Assembly (NCBI RefSeq): GCF_028330525.1
Contig: NZ_JAQMSD010000248.1
Span: 1-33,664, forward strand
Direction: 5' to 3'
From: Spirulina sp. CS-785/01
GTDB lineage: Bacteria; Cyanobacteriota; Cyanobacteriia; Cyanobacteriales; Spirulinaceae
Length of the DNA stretch: 33,664 nt
Shown: one piece after another, positions 16,992-25,046 of the stretch
Layout: every line of letters begins with the position of its first letter
How positions within the stretch are numbered: the stretch's first letter is position 1
Made by a program: the position numbers and the translations under genes
Notes under the pieces: generated by a model
Told to the model about the DNA's origin: nothing
The model's database searches: none
Seen by the model: only the letters and a program-made list of their open reading frames with translations

Positions 16992-18695
16992 ATGAACTAC
17001 TTTGCTCTCTCCCTCTTACCTCTCCTAACCGTCTTACTGGCCGCTCCCAGTTGGGCCCAACTTGAACGACCGACTCCCGACGGGCCTGATATTATCCAAC
17101 CCAATACCGACCCCCTCCCTCCTGTTGAACCGTTACCCCCCCTCGAAGACCTCCTCCCGGAGACCACAGACCCCTCTATCCCTGCACCAGAGGATATTCC
17201 GGGGGAGATTGTGGTGCAGCAGTTTCAGGTGGTGGGGAATACGGTGTTTAGTGGGGAGGTGTTGACGGAATTGCTTGAACCCTATACAAACCGGCCTCTC
17301 TCTTTTGCGGAGTTGCTGCAAGTGGCGGAAACTCTAACAGAAGCGTATCAGGAACGGGGATATATTACCTCTGGGGCGTTTATTCCTGAACAGTCGATGC
17401 AGGGGGGTGTGGTGACGATACAAGCGGTGGAAGGGGAGGTGGAGGCGATTAATATTGAAGGGTTAAATCGGCTTAATTCGGGCTATATTCGCAGTCGTCT
17501 GGCCCGGGCCAGTCGTCCGCCGTTAAATCGGGAGCGTCTTTTAAATGGTTTACAATTGCTACAACTCGATCCCCTCGTAGAAACTCTGTCGGTGGATTTA
17601 TCTGCGGGGACTCGTCCGGGGCAAAGTATTCTGGAGGTGGAGGCTACAGAAGCGGATGCGACTCGTTTTGATTTTACCGTAGATAATCAGCGATCGCCCA
17701 GTGTTGGAACAATGCGTCGGCTGTCCCGGTTTACCCATAATAACTTTTTGGGGTACGGCGATCGCTTTTCTGTGGGCTATATCAACACCGACGGCAGCAA
17801 CACCCTCGATGGGTTAAGCTATACTATCCCCCTCAATGCCCGCAACGGCACGCTCCGCTTTACCCACAGTCGAGGACGGAATAATATTATTGAAGACCCC
17901 TTCACGATTCTAGATATTTACTCAGACTCCACCACCTATCAACTCACCTATCGCCAACCCCTCTATCAAACAGTACAAGATGATTTAGCCCTAAGTTTAA
18001 CGGCTTCTTGGCAACAGAGTCAGAGTTTTCTAGGGTTGGATGATATTGGCCCCTTTCCCTTTAATTTAGGGGCAGATAATGAGGGAAAAACCACGGTTGC
18101 AGCGTTGCGCTTTATTCAAGAATACAGCCATCGCACCGATAATGATGTCTTGGCCCTGCGATCGCAATTTAGCCTCGGTTTAGATACATTAGGGGCCACC
18201 GTGAATGAAGGAAACATCCCCGATAGTCAATTTCTATCCTGGCGATTACAAGCCCAATACTTGCGATTACTCGCCCCCGACACTATTCTATTATTACGCT
18301 CTGATTTTCAACTCGCCGATCGCAGTTTACTCGCTTTTGAACAATTTGCCATAGGGGGCCTTGCAACCGTGCGCGGATATCGACAAGACTTCCGCAGTGC
18401 CGATAATGGGATGTTTGCCTCAGCCGAGTTACGTCTCCCCGTACTACGCATTCCCGAATGGGATACCCTAGTACAAGTTGCCCCCTTTGTAGATATCGGC
18501 CAAGTCTGGAATACAGGAGACATTGAATTAGAATCCCCCACCCGTCTCTCCTCCGTAGGAGTAGGACTACATTTGAGAGTAGGGCCTCGTTTCTCCGCAC
18601 GAGTCGATTGGGGAGTCCCATTGGTTTCTGTTGATTCTAATACAGAAACGTTACAAGAAGATGGACTTTATTTTTCTTTAGAGTATAGTATTTAG
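16992..18695 (+). CDS. TpsB outer-membrane transporter (ShlB/FhaC/HecB family)
   Basis: A 567-residue outer-membrane beta-barrel that secretes the upstream TpsA. It has a signal peptide (LLPLLTVLLAAPSWAQ), a Pro-rich linker, POTRA domains (VVQQFQVVGNTVFSGEVLTE; YQERGYITSGAFIPEQ; VEGEVEAINIEGLNRL) and a C-terminal barrel of about 350 residues ending in the aromatic strand GLYFSLEYSI. The conserved VRGY motif of the pore-inserted loop is in GGLATVRGYRQDF. The length matches the family. The ATG follows directly after a duplicated 64-bp element; no classical Shine-Dalgarno sequence precedes it. It forms an operon-like pair with tpsA. Confidence 0.95.
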   Translation: MNYFALSLLPLLTVLLAAPSWAQLERPTPDGPDIIQPNTDPLPPVEPLPPLEDLLPETTDPSIPAPEDIPGEIVVQQFQVVGNTVFSGEVLTELLEPYTNRPLSFAELLQVAETLTEAYQERGYITSGAFIPEQSMQGGVVTIQAVEGEVEAINIEGLNRLNSGYIRSRLARASRPPLNRERLLNGLQLLQLDPLVETLSVDLSAGTRPGQSILEVEATEADATRFDFTVDNQRSPSVGTMRRLSRFTHNNFLGYGDRFSVGYINTDGSNTLDGLSYTIPLNARNGTLRFTHSRGRNNIIEDPFTILDIYSDSTTYQLTYRQPLYQTVQDDLALSLTASWQQSQSFLGLDDIGPFPFNLGADNEGKTTVAALRFIQEYSHRTDNDVLALRSQFSLGLDTLGATVNEGNIPDSQFLSWRLQAQYLRLLAPDTILLLRSDFQLADRSLLAFEQFAIGGLATVRGYRQDFRSADNGMFASAELRLPVLRIPEWDTLVQVAPFVDIGQVWNTGDIELESPTRLSSVGVGLHLRVGPRFSARVDWGVPLVSVDSNTETLQEDGLYFSLEYSI

Positions 18696-18696
18696 G

Positions 18697-18738
18697 GTCT
18701 AGGGAATAGGGAATAGGGTCTAGGGAATAGGGAATAGA
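18697..18738. repeat. 21-bp tandem repeat after tpsB
   Basis: Two copies of ggtctagggaatagggaat plus ag, made of heptamers, begin one base after the tpsB stop codon (TAG 18693-18695). The same gggaatagg heptamer occurs near 3499 and 7880. Confidence 0.75.
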
Positions 18739-18790
18739 GTGTTTTTTGCTCACTTTAAAAAACAGTTTCAAAGTATTTTCCTTTATCAAT

Positions 18791-18860
18791 TATCCATGAT
18801 CAAGCATTAATTATCAAGTATCAATTATCCATGATCAAGCATTAATTATCCATTATAAAA
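18791..18860. repeat. 35-bp direct repeat including the helicase gene end
   Basis: The segment tatccatgatcaagcattaa recurs 35 bp apart (18791 and 18826), and ttaattatccat marks the end of the helicase-nuclease gene on the minus strand. The gene terminus has been partly duplicated downstream of itself. Confidence 0.65.
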
Positions 18861-21800
18861 GCATCCTCACAAATCCCAGTATAAGGACAAACCGAACAAC
18901 TGTCACGGGAAGGAGTCGCAACATACACCTCCCGCATTATCTTATCAACCATCTGCTCCACCTCCCCAGTCATCTCCTCCAACCGCGAAAACAGATAAAC
19001 TTGATCATAACGAAGATAAGCAATATACGCATCCTTCACCCCTAACGCTTTTGCATACATCCACAACTGAAACCGATGTTGCTGGGGAGTCATCACTTCA
19101 TCCGTCTTATAGTCCAACACCCAACCCTCTCCCCATAAGTCCACCCGACCATTAAACTGAATAGGAGACAGCGTAACCGTCACCTCCTCCTCCTGACCCC
19201 TCCAACTGTCCCGAAACCCTTTATACTGGTCTAGACTGCGGAATCGTTGTGCTAACTGTAACGCTTCCTCCACCCAACGGTCACTCCCTTCCCCCTCCAA
19301 AAAGGAAGACAACTGACTCACCGTGGTAATATTCCTCTCTAACGCAACATGGGTTAAACTCCCAACCTGCATTGCTTTGGGGAGTCCTTCCCCTAACCCC
19401 GGATGTCCGTTGATAAACTGAAACTGAAACCGTTTCGGACAGAAATGATACACTGATAACGCAGTGACGGGGAGTTCAAAAATACCTGAACCCACGGGAG
19501 TCAGTAACGTATCAAGGGGAATGTCGGGAGGAGTGGGGGGAGAGAGGTAGGGGTGAGGGGAGAGGGAGAGATAGGGAATGACAGTGACGGGAATATTTGC
19601 GGCCTCTAACCCTGGAGATAACCGGGTGATATCTCCTCCGGTTTTATCGGGTGCAGTGAGTATGAGATAATCTTTAGCACGGGTCATGGCCACATATAAC
19701 ACCCGGAAGTCTTCTGCAAGGGTTTGGATGTCGTGACGGTGTTTTAAGTAGTGATAGAGGACGGGTTTTTCTGTCTCTCCTTGGTCATTGGGACATTGTA
19801 AGGCCACTCCATAGTCGGAGTCGAAGTACACGGAGGGGAGTTTATTATTTTTTTGATGGGTTAAGTCTGCAACGACGACTAATGGCCATTCTAGTCCCTT
19901 GGCCTTGTGAATGGTCATCAGAGAGACTGCGTTTTCTGCTTCGAGGGGAGGCCGTGGGAGGTCGGAGTTAGGGATATCGGAGTCACTCTCTATTAACTGT
20001 TTGAGACGACGAACTACTCCAAATAAGTCTTCTGTTCCCTGTTCTAATTCTTGCACAAGTTGGCGCATTCCTTGCCAGTCGGCCAGTCGTCGTTTTGCTT
20101 TGGGGAGGTTGGCGATAATACCAGTATAGCCGGTTTTGCGATCGCAGTCTTGCAATAACCGTGAGGGTGTCTCCTCATACCGTCTCCCCAGTAGGTAGTT
20201 TAAAACTGTCACCGGATGTTGCAACCCTAGAGACTCACCGGAAGTTTGCAGAGTCTCCCACCATGTCTCTTGTTTGCTATCTTGTTTGCTGTCTTGTTTG
20301 CTGTGTTGTTCCTTCAACTGGACCAACAGTCGGTCACTCACCGCAAAAAACGGACTCCGTAACAAGGCCACTAAAGCAATATTATCCTGGGGGTCTGCTA
20401 AAAAGCGCAACAGGGCCCAAACATCTTTTGCTTCTCTGGTGTTAAAAAGGTTTCCCCCTCCTGCTAAAACCACCGGAATAGTTTTAGCAGCAATAGCGGT
20501 TTCAATGTCTTCTAAGGGTTGCCAAGTCCGGGTTAAAATAGCCATATCTTGGGGTTGTATCGGTCGTTGTTTCCCCGTTGTTTTATCCCAAATAAGTGTC
20601 TCTGCTGCTAATATTTCTGCTAACTGGTTGGCAATATGGGTTGCTTCTACCTGACGACGTTGGTTTTTATCCCCCACTTCTGCTTTATTCTCTGACTCAA
20701 CGGTAAAGACTTGCAGGGGGGGAAATGCGGGAGAAAAGGGGGGACGAGTTGCAGTTAAGTCTTGATGTATCTCCTGTAAAAGGGGGGCGAAAATTTGGTT
20801 AATCTGAGTTAAAAGGGACGCTTGAGTCCGGAAACTTTGGGTTAATTGAACCTCCTCCCCTCCCCCTTGTAAAATTGTGTCACGGAATTGATCAAACACC
20901 CGTACATCGGCCCGTCGAAACCCATAAATGGACTGTTTTTTATCTCCCACAAGGGTTAATTCGGCATTGTGCGTCAGTTGCTCTAAAAATGCCGCTTGGG
21001 TGGGGTTGGTGTCTTGAAATTCATCCACTAAAAAGACTCCCCAACGCTGCTGATAATAGTCTCTCACAGAGGAGGAATTTAATGCCTGTAACGCATAAAT
21101 TTCGGTATCGGCAAAGGTGAGGACTCTGGCCGCTTGTTTCTTCTCCTGTAAGGCAGTATAAACCTCTTGATAGGCTTCTTGTAAGGCCGAGAGCATGGTT
21201 TCTAATTGCTCATCGACTTCTCCCAATTCTAGGGTTAAGAGAGGGAGAGACTTACGGACTCTCTCGCGTAACTGTTTTAATGTCTCTTTAACGAGAGTGA
21301 ATGTTGTTGGGTCCCAAGCCTTTTTACTGCCCTTTCTAGTATCAATTCCATCAAGCACTTTTAAGGGCAGCACATACTCCCCTTTGGATTCTAAACTAAT
21401 AATAGCATCTAAGACTTCTTGACGCAAGTTCTCTAATTTATCTCCCGCTTTCCCTTGAGATTGAGAGAGAATCGCTTTAGCTTCCTGCCATTGGGAACTA
21501 GCTTGTAATTGTTGTAACTCACTCTCCTTTAATTCTTGTAGAATTTCCTCCCAATTCCTACGCTGTTTTAACGCCGAATGACTCGTATAGGGATCATCGA
21601 GCAACCTATCTAAAACCGAGGACAGTTGAGAATAGGGAATCACCTCAAAAAAATTGAACGGTAATTGACTGATCACCTGTTGACGACAATCAGCCAGCCA
21701 TAACTGTCCCTCCCGGTTCTCTAAAATGCTAAAATCGGCGGGAATGCCTGCGGCTTGGGGGTGTTCGTGACAGATGCGACTGGCTAAAGCGTGGAGGGTG

Positions 21801-22066
21801 CTAATCTGGGCGGCCTCTAACTCTGCTAAAATATCCCTACGCTGGGGGAAGGCTTGGGTAATGAGAGAACGAATGCGCGATCGCAACTCCAAAGCCGCCT
21901 TCTCCGTAAACGTCACCGCCACCAGTTCCAACGGAGAAACCCCCTGTCGCAGATAATACAAATAACGCTCCGCCAACATATGGGTTTTCCCCGTCCCCGC
22001 ACCTGCTGTCACCACCACACTACGCGGACAAAATGCAGCTTGTTCTTGTTCTGGCGTTAAACCCAT
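18842..22066 (-). CDS. UvrD/AddA-like helicase with RecB-family nuclease domain
   Basis: A 1074-residue DNA helicase-nuclease for double-strand-break processing. SF1 helicase motifs: Walker A VVTAGAGTGKTHMLAERY (about residues 18-35), VAVTFTEKAALELR (Ia), VFLVDEFQDTNPTQ (II), LVGDKKQSIYGFRRAD (III), MTIHKAKGLEWPLV (V) and LYVAMTRAKDYL (VI). The C-terminal PD-(D/E)XK nuclease has GRVDLWGEGWVLDYKTD (near 975-990). C875 (YHFCPKRF) plus C1054, C1057 and C1063 (CSVCPYTGIC) match the spacing of the Fe-S clamp in AddB/Dna2-type nucleases, which canonical AddA lacks. An in-frame SKQD repeat sits mid-protein. No AddB partner is nearby. The start MGLTPEQEQA is natural for the family. It may be the main recombination enzyme or an anti-phage nuclease. 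Confidence 0.92.
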   Translation of the reverse strand: MGLTPEQEQAAFCPRSVVVTAGAGTGKTHMLAERYLYYLRQGVSPLELVAVTFTEKAALELRSRIRSLITQAFPQRRDILAELEAAQISTLHALASRICHEHPQAAGIPADFSILENREGQLWLADCRQQVISQLPFNFFEVIPYSQLSSVLDRLLDDPYTSHSALKQRRNWEEILQELKESELQQLQASSQWQEAKAILSQSQGKAGDKLENLRQEVLDAIISLESKGEYVLPLKVLDGIDTRKGSKKAWDPTTFTLVKETLKQLRERVRKSLPLLTLELGEVDEQLETMLSALQEAYQEVYTALQEKKQAARVLTFADTEIYALQALNSSSVRDYYQQRWGVFLVDEFQDTNPTQAAFLEQLTHNAELTLVGDKKQSIYGFRRADVRVFDQFRDTILQGGGEEVQLTQSFRTQASLLTQINQIFAPLLQEIHQDLTATRPPFSPAFPPLQVFTVESENKAEVGDKNQRRQVEATHIANQLAEILAAETLIWDKTTGKQRPIQPQDMAILTRTWQPLEDIETAIAAKTIPVVLAGGGNLFNTREAKDVWALLRFLADPQDNIALVALLRSPFFAVSDRLLVQLKEQHSKQDSKQDSKQETWWETLQTSGESLGLQHPVTVLNYLLGRRYEETPSRLLQDCDRKTGYTGIIANLPKAKRRLADWQGMRQLVQELEQGTEDLFGVVRRLKQLIESDSDIPNSDLPRPPLEAENAVSLMTIHKAKGLEWPLVVVADLTHQKNNKLPSVYFDSDYGVALQCPNDQGETEKPVLYHYLKHRHDIQTLAEDFRVLYVAMTRAKDYLILTAPDKTGGDITRLSPGLEAANIPVTVIPYLSLSPHPYLSPPTPPDIPLDTLLTPVGSGIFELPVTALSVYHFCPKRFQFQFINGHPGLGEGLPKAMQVGSLTHVALERNITTVSQLSSFLEGEGSDRWVEEALQLAQRFRSLDQYKGFRDSWRGQEEEVTVTLSPIQFNGRVDLWGEGWVLDYKTDEVMTPQQHRFQLWMYAKALGVKDAYIAYLRYDQVYLFSRLEEMTGEVEQMVDKIMREVYVATPSRDSCSVCPYTGICEDAFIMDN
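20268..20303 (-). repeat. In-frame 12-bp tandem repeat (SKQD) in helicase gene
   Basis: Three copies of tcttgtttgctg/a encode SKQD repeats in an expected surface loop. This parallels the 12-bp repeats in the kinase and DUF3598 genes. Confidence 0.85.
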
Positions 22067-22079
22067 AGTCTAGTGATAA

Positions 22080-22118
22080 TTGGTAATCGGTAATCGGTAA
22101 TCGGTAATCGGTAATCGG
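22080..22118. repeat. Heptamer array taatcgg
   Basis: Five tandem copies of taatcgg lie about 15 bp upstream of the helicase start codon, followed by a ctcccccat array near 22150. These are short tandemly repeated sequences typical of cyanobacteria. They occupy the space where the helicase promoter should be. Confidence 0.85.
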
Positions 22119-22214
22119 TTGGATAATGGATAATTAATCAATCTTTATTCTCCCCCATCTCCCCCATCTCCCCCAACTCCCCTAACTCTTACTCACAAAA
22201 AGACAGGCAAAATT

Positions 22215-22382
22215 ATGCAACTTGTTACAAAAGTTTATAAACAAGTCCCACTCAAGGTAAAATCAAACAAGGTAAAATCAAAGCGGCAATTAGCCCTTGT
22301 TCAAGAATCTGGGGGACAATTAGAGTTACTCTATCGTCGTCAATACGAAAGAAAACAGGAGCGTTATGCACATTCAAGATGA
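22215..22382 (+). CDS. Small basic protein overlapping exbD (tentative)
   Basis: ATG 22215 opens a 55-codon frame ending at TGA 22380-22382, overlapping the exbD start (22366) by 17 bp. The product is strongly basic (Lys/Arg/Gln rich; RRQYERKQERYAHSR at the end), with no membrane segment and no recognised domain. A direct repeat, aaggtaaaatcaaa, lies inside it. The overlap would fit translational coupling with exbD. exbD has its own site (AGGAG) inside this frame, so the frame could also be chance. Conservation in relatives would decide. Confidence 0.35.
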   Translation: MQLVTKVYKQVPLKVKSNKVKSKRQLALVQESGGQLELLYRRQYERKQERYAHSR

Positions 22383-22770
22383 ACAAGAGAGGCCGGCTAC
22401 AATTAATATTGTGCCAATGATTGATGTCATTTTTTCGATTTTGGCCTTTTTTATTATTTCCTCCTTACAATTAACGAAATCTCAGGGACTTCCGGTGAAT
22501 TTACCATCGGCCCAAACGGCACAAAATCAGCCCAGTACGGAGATTACGCTGACTATTGAAGCGGATGGCGCGATCGCGCTGAACAAAGACCCCATCACCC
22601 TCGATACCCTCACCCCTACTCTACAAGACATGGTGACACCGAGTAATCCCTCTCTGGTGATTATTAAAGCCGATGAAGCAGTGAATCATGGTCAAGTCGT
22701 GGAAGTCATGGATATTGTACGACAAATTGATGGAGTAAACCTTGCGATCGCAGCCCAACGAGACAACTAA
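22366..22770 (+). CDS. exbD: ExbD/TolR biopolymer transport protein
   Basis: A 134-residue single-span inner-membrane protein of the ExbD/TolR family, which with ExbB/TolQ turns proton flow into force on TonB or TolA. The N-terminal cytoplasmic tail is followed by one transmembrane helix with the essential Asp (D20 in VPMIDVIFSILAFFII). The periplasmic part ends in VIIKADEAVNHGQVVEVMDIVRQIDGVNLAIA, typical of the family. AGGAG lies 4 bases before the ATG. No exbB is present beside it, which is unusual. The ABC-ATPase stub directly downstream suggests an iron-uptake neighbourhood that has been broken up. Confidence 0.92.
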   Translation: MHIQDEQERPATINIVPMIDVIFSILAFFIISSLQLTKSQGLPVNLPSAQTAQNQPSTEITLTIEADGAIALNKDPITLDTLTPTLQDMVTPSNPSLVIIKADEAVNHGQVVEVMDIVRQIDGVNLAIAAQRDN

Positions 22771-22793
22771 ACCCCTTCTTTCCCGTGTTAACC

Positions 22794-22871
22794 ATGAACC
22801 GATTAACCACCCATCACCTCACCCTCGCCTATGAGCAAACCCCCATTATTCAACACCTCGATCTCAATTAA
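22794..22871 (+). pseudogene. 5' stub of a siderophore-type ABC ATPase (FecE/FhuC-like)
   Basis: ATG 22794 begins MNRLTTHHLTLAYEQTPIIQ, ending HLDLN-stop after 25 codons. This matches the first beta strands of FecE/FhuC-type ATPases just ahead of the IPxGKxxALIGPNGxGKS region, which is absent in all frames. The stop codon TAA is at the junction with an inverted repeat A element, followed by a second repeat copy and then asnB. It reads as a gene truncated by repeat insertion or deletion. The assignment rests on a short segment. Confidence 0.5.
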
Positions 22872-22952
22872 GTCCGTAGTAAGCTCTTTAGAGCGTACAA
22901 TGCCATATAAAACCCCATCAACCCCAATTAAGTTCGTAGTAAGCTCTTTAGA
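22869..22952 (-). repeat. Two inverted copies of repeat A
   Basis: The segment caattaagtycgtagtaagc followed by tctttaga occurs at about 22865-22892 and 22925-22952, in reverse orientation to the copies at 3439 and 16877. They fill the space between the ABC-ATPase stub and the end of asnB. Confidence 0.75.
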
Positions 22953-22957
22953 TTGAT

Positions 22958-24847
22958 TTACCCCCAATATTCATACCATAACTCAAAAACCAACAACGTC
23001 CAAATCAACTTCCGATGATCCGCCTTCCCACTCATATGTTCTTGTAATAATTGTTGGACATAATCCGCATTAAAAAAGCCCTCTCGCTGTAAACGACTCG
23101 GTGACAACATCTCCTCAACCAACGGCCTTAACTCCTTCGTTAACCATTTCGCAACAGGCATATTAAACCCCTTCTTTTTACGGTTTAATATCGGAGTAGG
23201 GAGATAATCTTGCATCGTGCGACGGAGGATATATTTAGTCGTAAACCCTCTTAACTTTAAACTGTGGGGCATTTGAGCGACATATTCCACCAAAGTATGA
23301 TTCAAAAAAGGGACTCGCACTTCTAAAGAATTCGCCATACTGGCCCGATCCACTTTCGGTAAAATATCCCCCTCTAAATATAACTTCAAATCACAATACA
23401 ATAACTGATTTAAAGCATCTTGCGCTTGGGAACTTTGCTGATGTTCAAACGCAACTTGATAAGTGTCTTTTTCCTGTAACTGCGTCCAAGGTTGCAACAA
23501 TTGGCGTTTTTGGGGGACAGTATAAGACCCCAACCATTGATGATGTCGCATAATGATAGGAATACCTCGACCTGCAATAAAGCGACGCAATTTAAAATCA
23601 AAACTGATATCATCAAAGGAAACCGGAAGACGATCCACAATCCAAGGAATCATCCGATGTCGGACTACACTGGGTAACAATCCCTCGTAATATTCCACTA
23701 AACGGTGGGCTTGTAGGGTAGAATACCCCCCAAAGAGTTCATCCCCTCCATCTCCTCCTAATGCAACTTTGACGTGATGACGGGTGAATTGGGAGAGGAG
23801 GAAGGTGGGGAGAATAGACGAGTCTCCCAAGGGTTCATCGAGGACTTTGGCCAGTTGGGGGACTAAATCTAGGGTAAGTTTAGGGGTGAGGGTTAGTTCA
23901 TAATGTTCCGTTTTCAGGTGGTCGGCCACTTGTCTGGCATAATTGGACTCATCAAAGGAAGGGTCATCGAAACGGATAGAGAAACTTTTGACGGGGTTGG
24001 GGGCAATTTTTGCCATAATAGCGGCGATGGTACTAGAGTCGAGTCCCCCACTGAGTAAAACCCCCACCGGGACATCACTGACCATTTCTTTCTGGACTGC
24101 TTCAGTAAGGACTTTTATTAATTCTTGTTCGTAGTCTTGGACAGGTTTAGGGGTGATATTTTCACTGCGGGCCAGGTTAATATCCCAATATTGCCAGGTT
24201 TTTAACTGGCCCTGTTGGTAACGTAACCCATGACCAGGGGGGAGTTTAAAGACGTTTTGTAGGATAGTGCGAGGGGTGGGGATGTATTCAAAGCTGAGAT
24301 ATTCGTTTAATGCAGTGAGGTCGATGTTGCGGGGGAGTTGGGGATAGGTGAGGAGGGTTTTTAATTCTGACCCGAAAATTAAAGCGTTGTCGTGGAGGGT
24401 ATAGTAAAGGGGTTTGATTCCCATGCGATCGCGCCCTAAAATTAACCTCTGATGACGACTATCCCACAACGCAAAAGCAAACATCCCGTTGAGATACTCC
24501 AGAAACTCCCCCCCAAACTCCTCATAAGCATGAACCAACACCTCGGTATCCGTCTCAGTATAAAATTTATGACCCCGACGAGTTAACGAACGGGTCAACT
24601 CCCGATAATTATACAATTCTCCATTAAACACCACCCAGATGGTCTGGTCTTCATTATGAATTGGTTGTTGACCCCCATCAAGGTCAATAATAGACAGACG
24701 ACGAGACCCTAACCCCACATTCTCCTGAATATATTGTCCCCCTTGGTCGGGCCCCCGATGCACCAAACTCGCACTCATCATTTCGATGAGTTTCCCGTGA
24801 ACAGGACGTTCTGGGTCTGCGTACACAACACCGCAAATTCCGCACAT
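22958..24847 (-). CDS. asnB: Asparagine synthetase (glutamine-hydrolysing)
   Basis: A 629-residue amidotransferase that makes asparagine from aspartate, glutamine and ATP. The N-terminal Ntn glutaminase has its nucleophile at Cys2 (MCGICGVVY), plus SLVHRGPDQGG, LSIIDLDGGQQPI and VFNGELYNYREL. The C-terminal synthetase has the PP-loop SGGLDSSTIAA and the GGDGGDELFGGY block, then LPKVDRASMANSLEVRVPFL. The length fits the larger AsnB type common in polysaccharide or peptide gene clusters, but no such cluster is here. AGAGGAAAG precedes the ATG at good spacing. Transcription converges on the ABC-ATPase stub. Confidence 0.97.
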   Translation of the reverse strand: MCGICGVVYADPERPVHGKLIEMMSASLVHRGPDQGGQYIQENVGLGSRRLSIIDLDGGQQPIHNEDQTIWVVFNGELYNYRELTRSLTRRGHKFYTETDTEVLVHAYEEFGGEFLEYLNGMFAFALWDSRHQRLILGRDRMGIKPLYYTLHDNALIFGSELKTLLTYPQLPRNIDLTALNEYLSFEYIPTPRTILQNVFKLPPGHGLRYQQGQLKTWQYWDINLARSENITPKPVQDYEQELIKVLTEAVQKEMVSDVPVGVLLSGGLDSSTIAAIMAKIAPNPVKSFSIRFDDPSFDESNYARQVADHLKTEHYELTLTPKLTLDLVPQLAKVLDEPLGDSSILPTFLLSQFTRHHVKVALGGDGGDELFGGYSTLQAHRLVEYYEGLLPSVVRHRMIPWIVDRLPVSFDDISFDFKLRRFIAGRGIPIIMRHHQWLGSYTVPQKRQLLQPWTQLQEKDTYQVAFEHQQSSQAQDALNQLLYCDLKLYLEGDILPKVDRASMANSLEVRVPFLNHTLVEYVAQMPHSLKLRGFTTKYILRRTMQDYLPTPILNRKKKGFNMPVAKWLTKELRPLVEEMLSPSRLQREGFFNADYVQQLLQEHMSGKADHRKLIWTLLVFELWYEYWG

Positions 24848-24886
24848 TCTTTCCTCTCGCTATTCGGTGAATTCAAGCCAATCTAC

Positions 24887-24913
24887 ACTATAGCGGTTCT
24901 GACTGGCTGACAA
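24887..24913 (-). promoter_or_regulatory. Possible asnB promoter
   Basis: On the minus strand TTGTCA (24908-24913) and TATAGT (24887-24892) are separated by 15 bp, about 40 bp upstream of the asnB start codon. The hexamers are good but the spacing is short of the ideal 17, so this is tentative. Confidence 0.35.
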
Positions 24914-24936
24914 GGGTGTTTTGTGCCATCCTGATA

Positions 24937-24992
24937 GCAGTAAACAGTAAACAGTAATCAGTAAACAGTAATCAGTAAACAGTAACCAGTCT
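24937..24992. repeat. Heptamer array agtaaac/agtaatc
   Basis: About seven tandem heptamers alternate between agtaaac and agtaatc in the divergent gap between asnB and the peptidoglycan-binding gene. Shorter runs of the same heptamer lie near 26650, 28990 and 31395. Confidence 0.85.
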
Positions 24993-25046
24993 GTTCTCCC
25001 TTAACAGTATTCCATCCCGATAACTTCTTGATAACCCCCTAAAATT

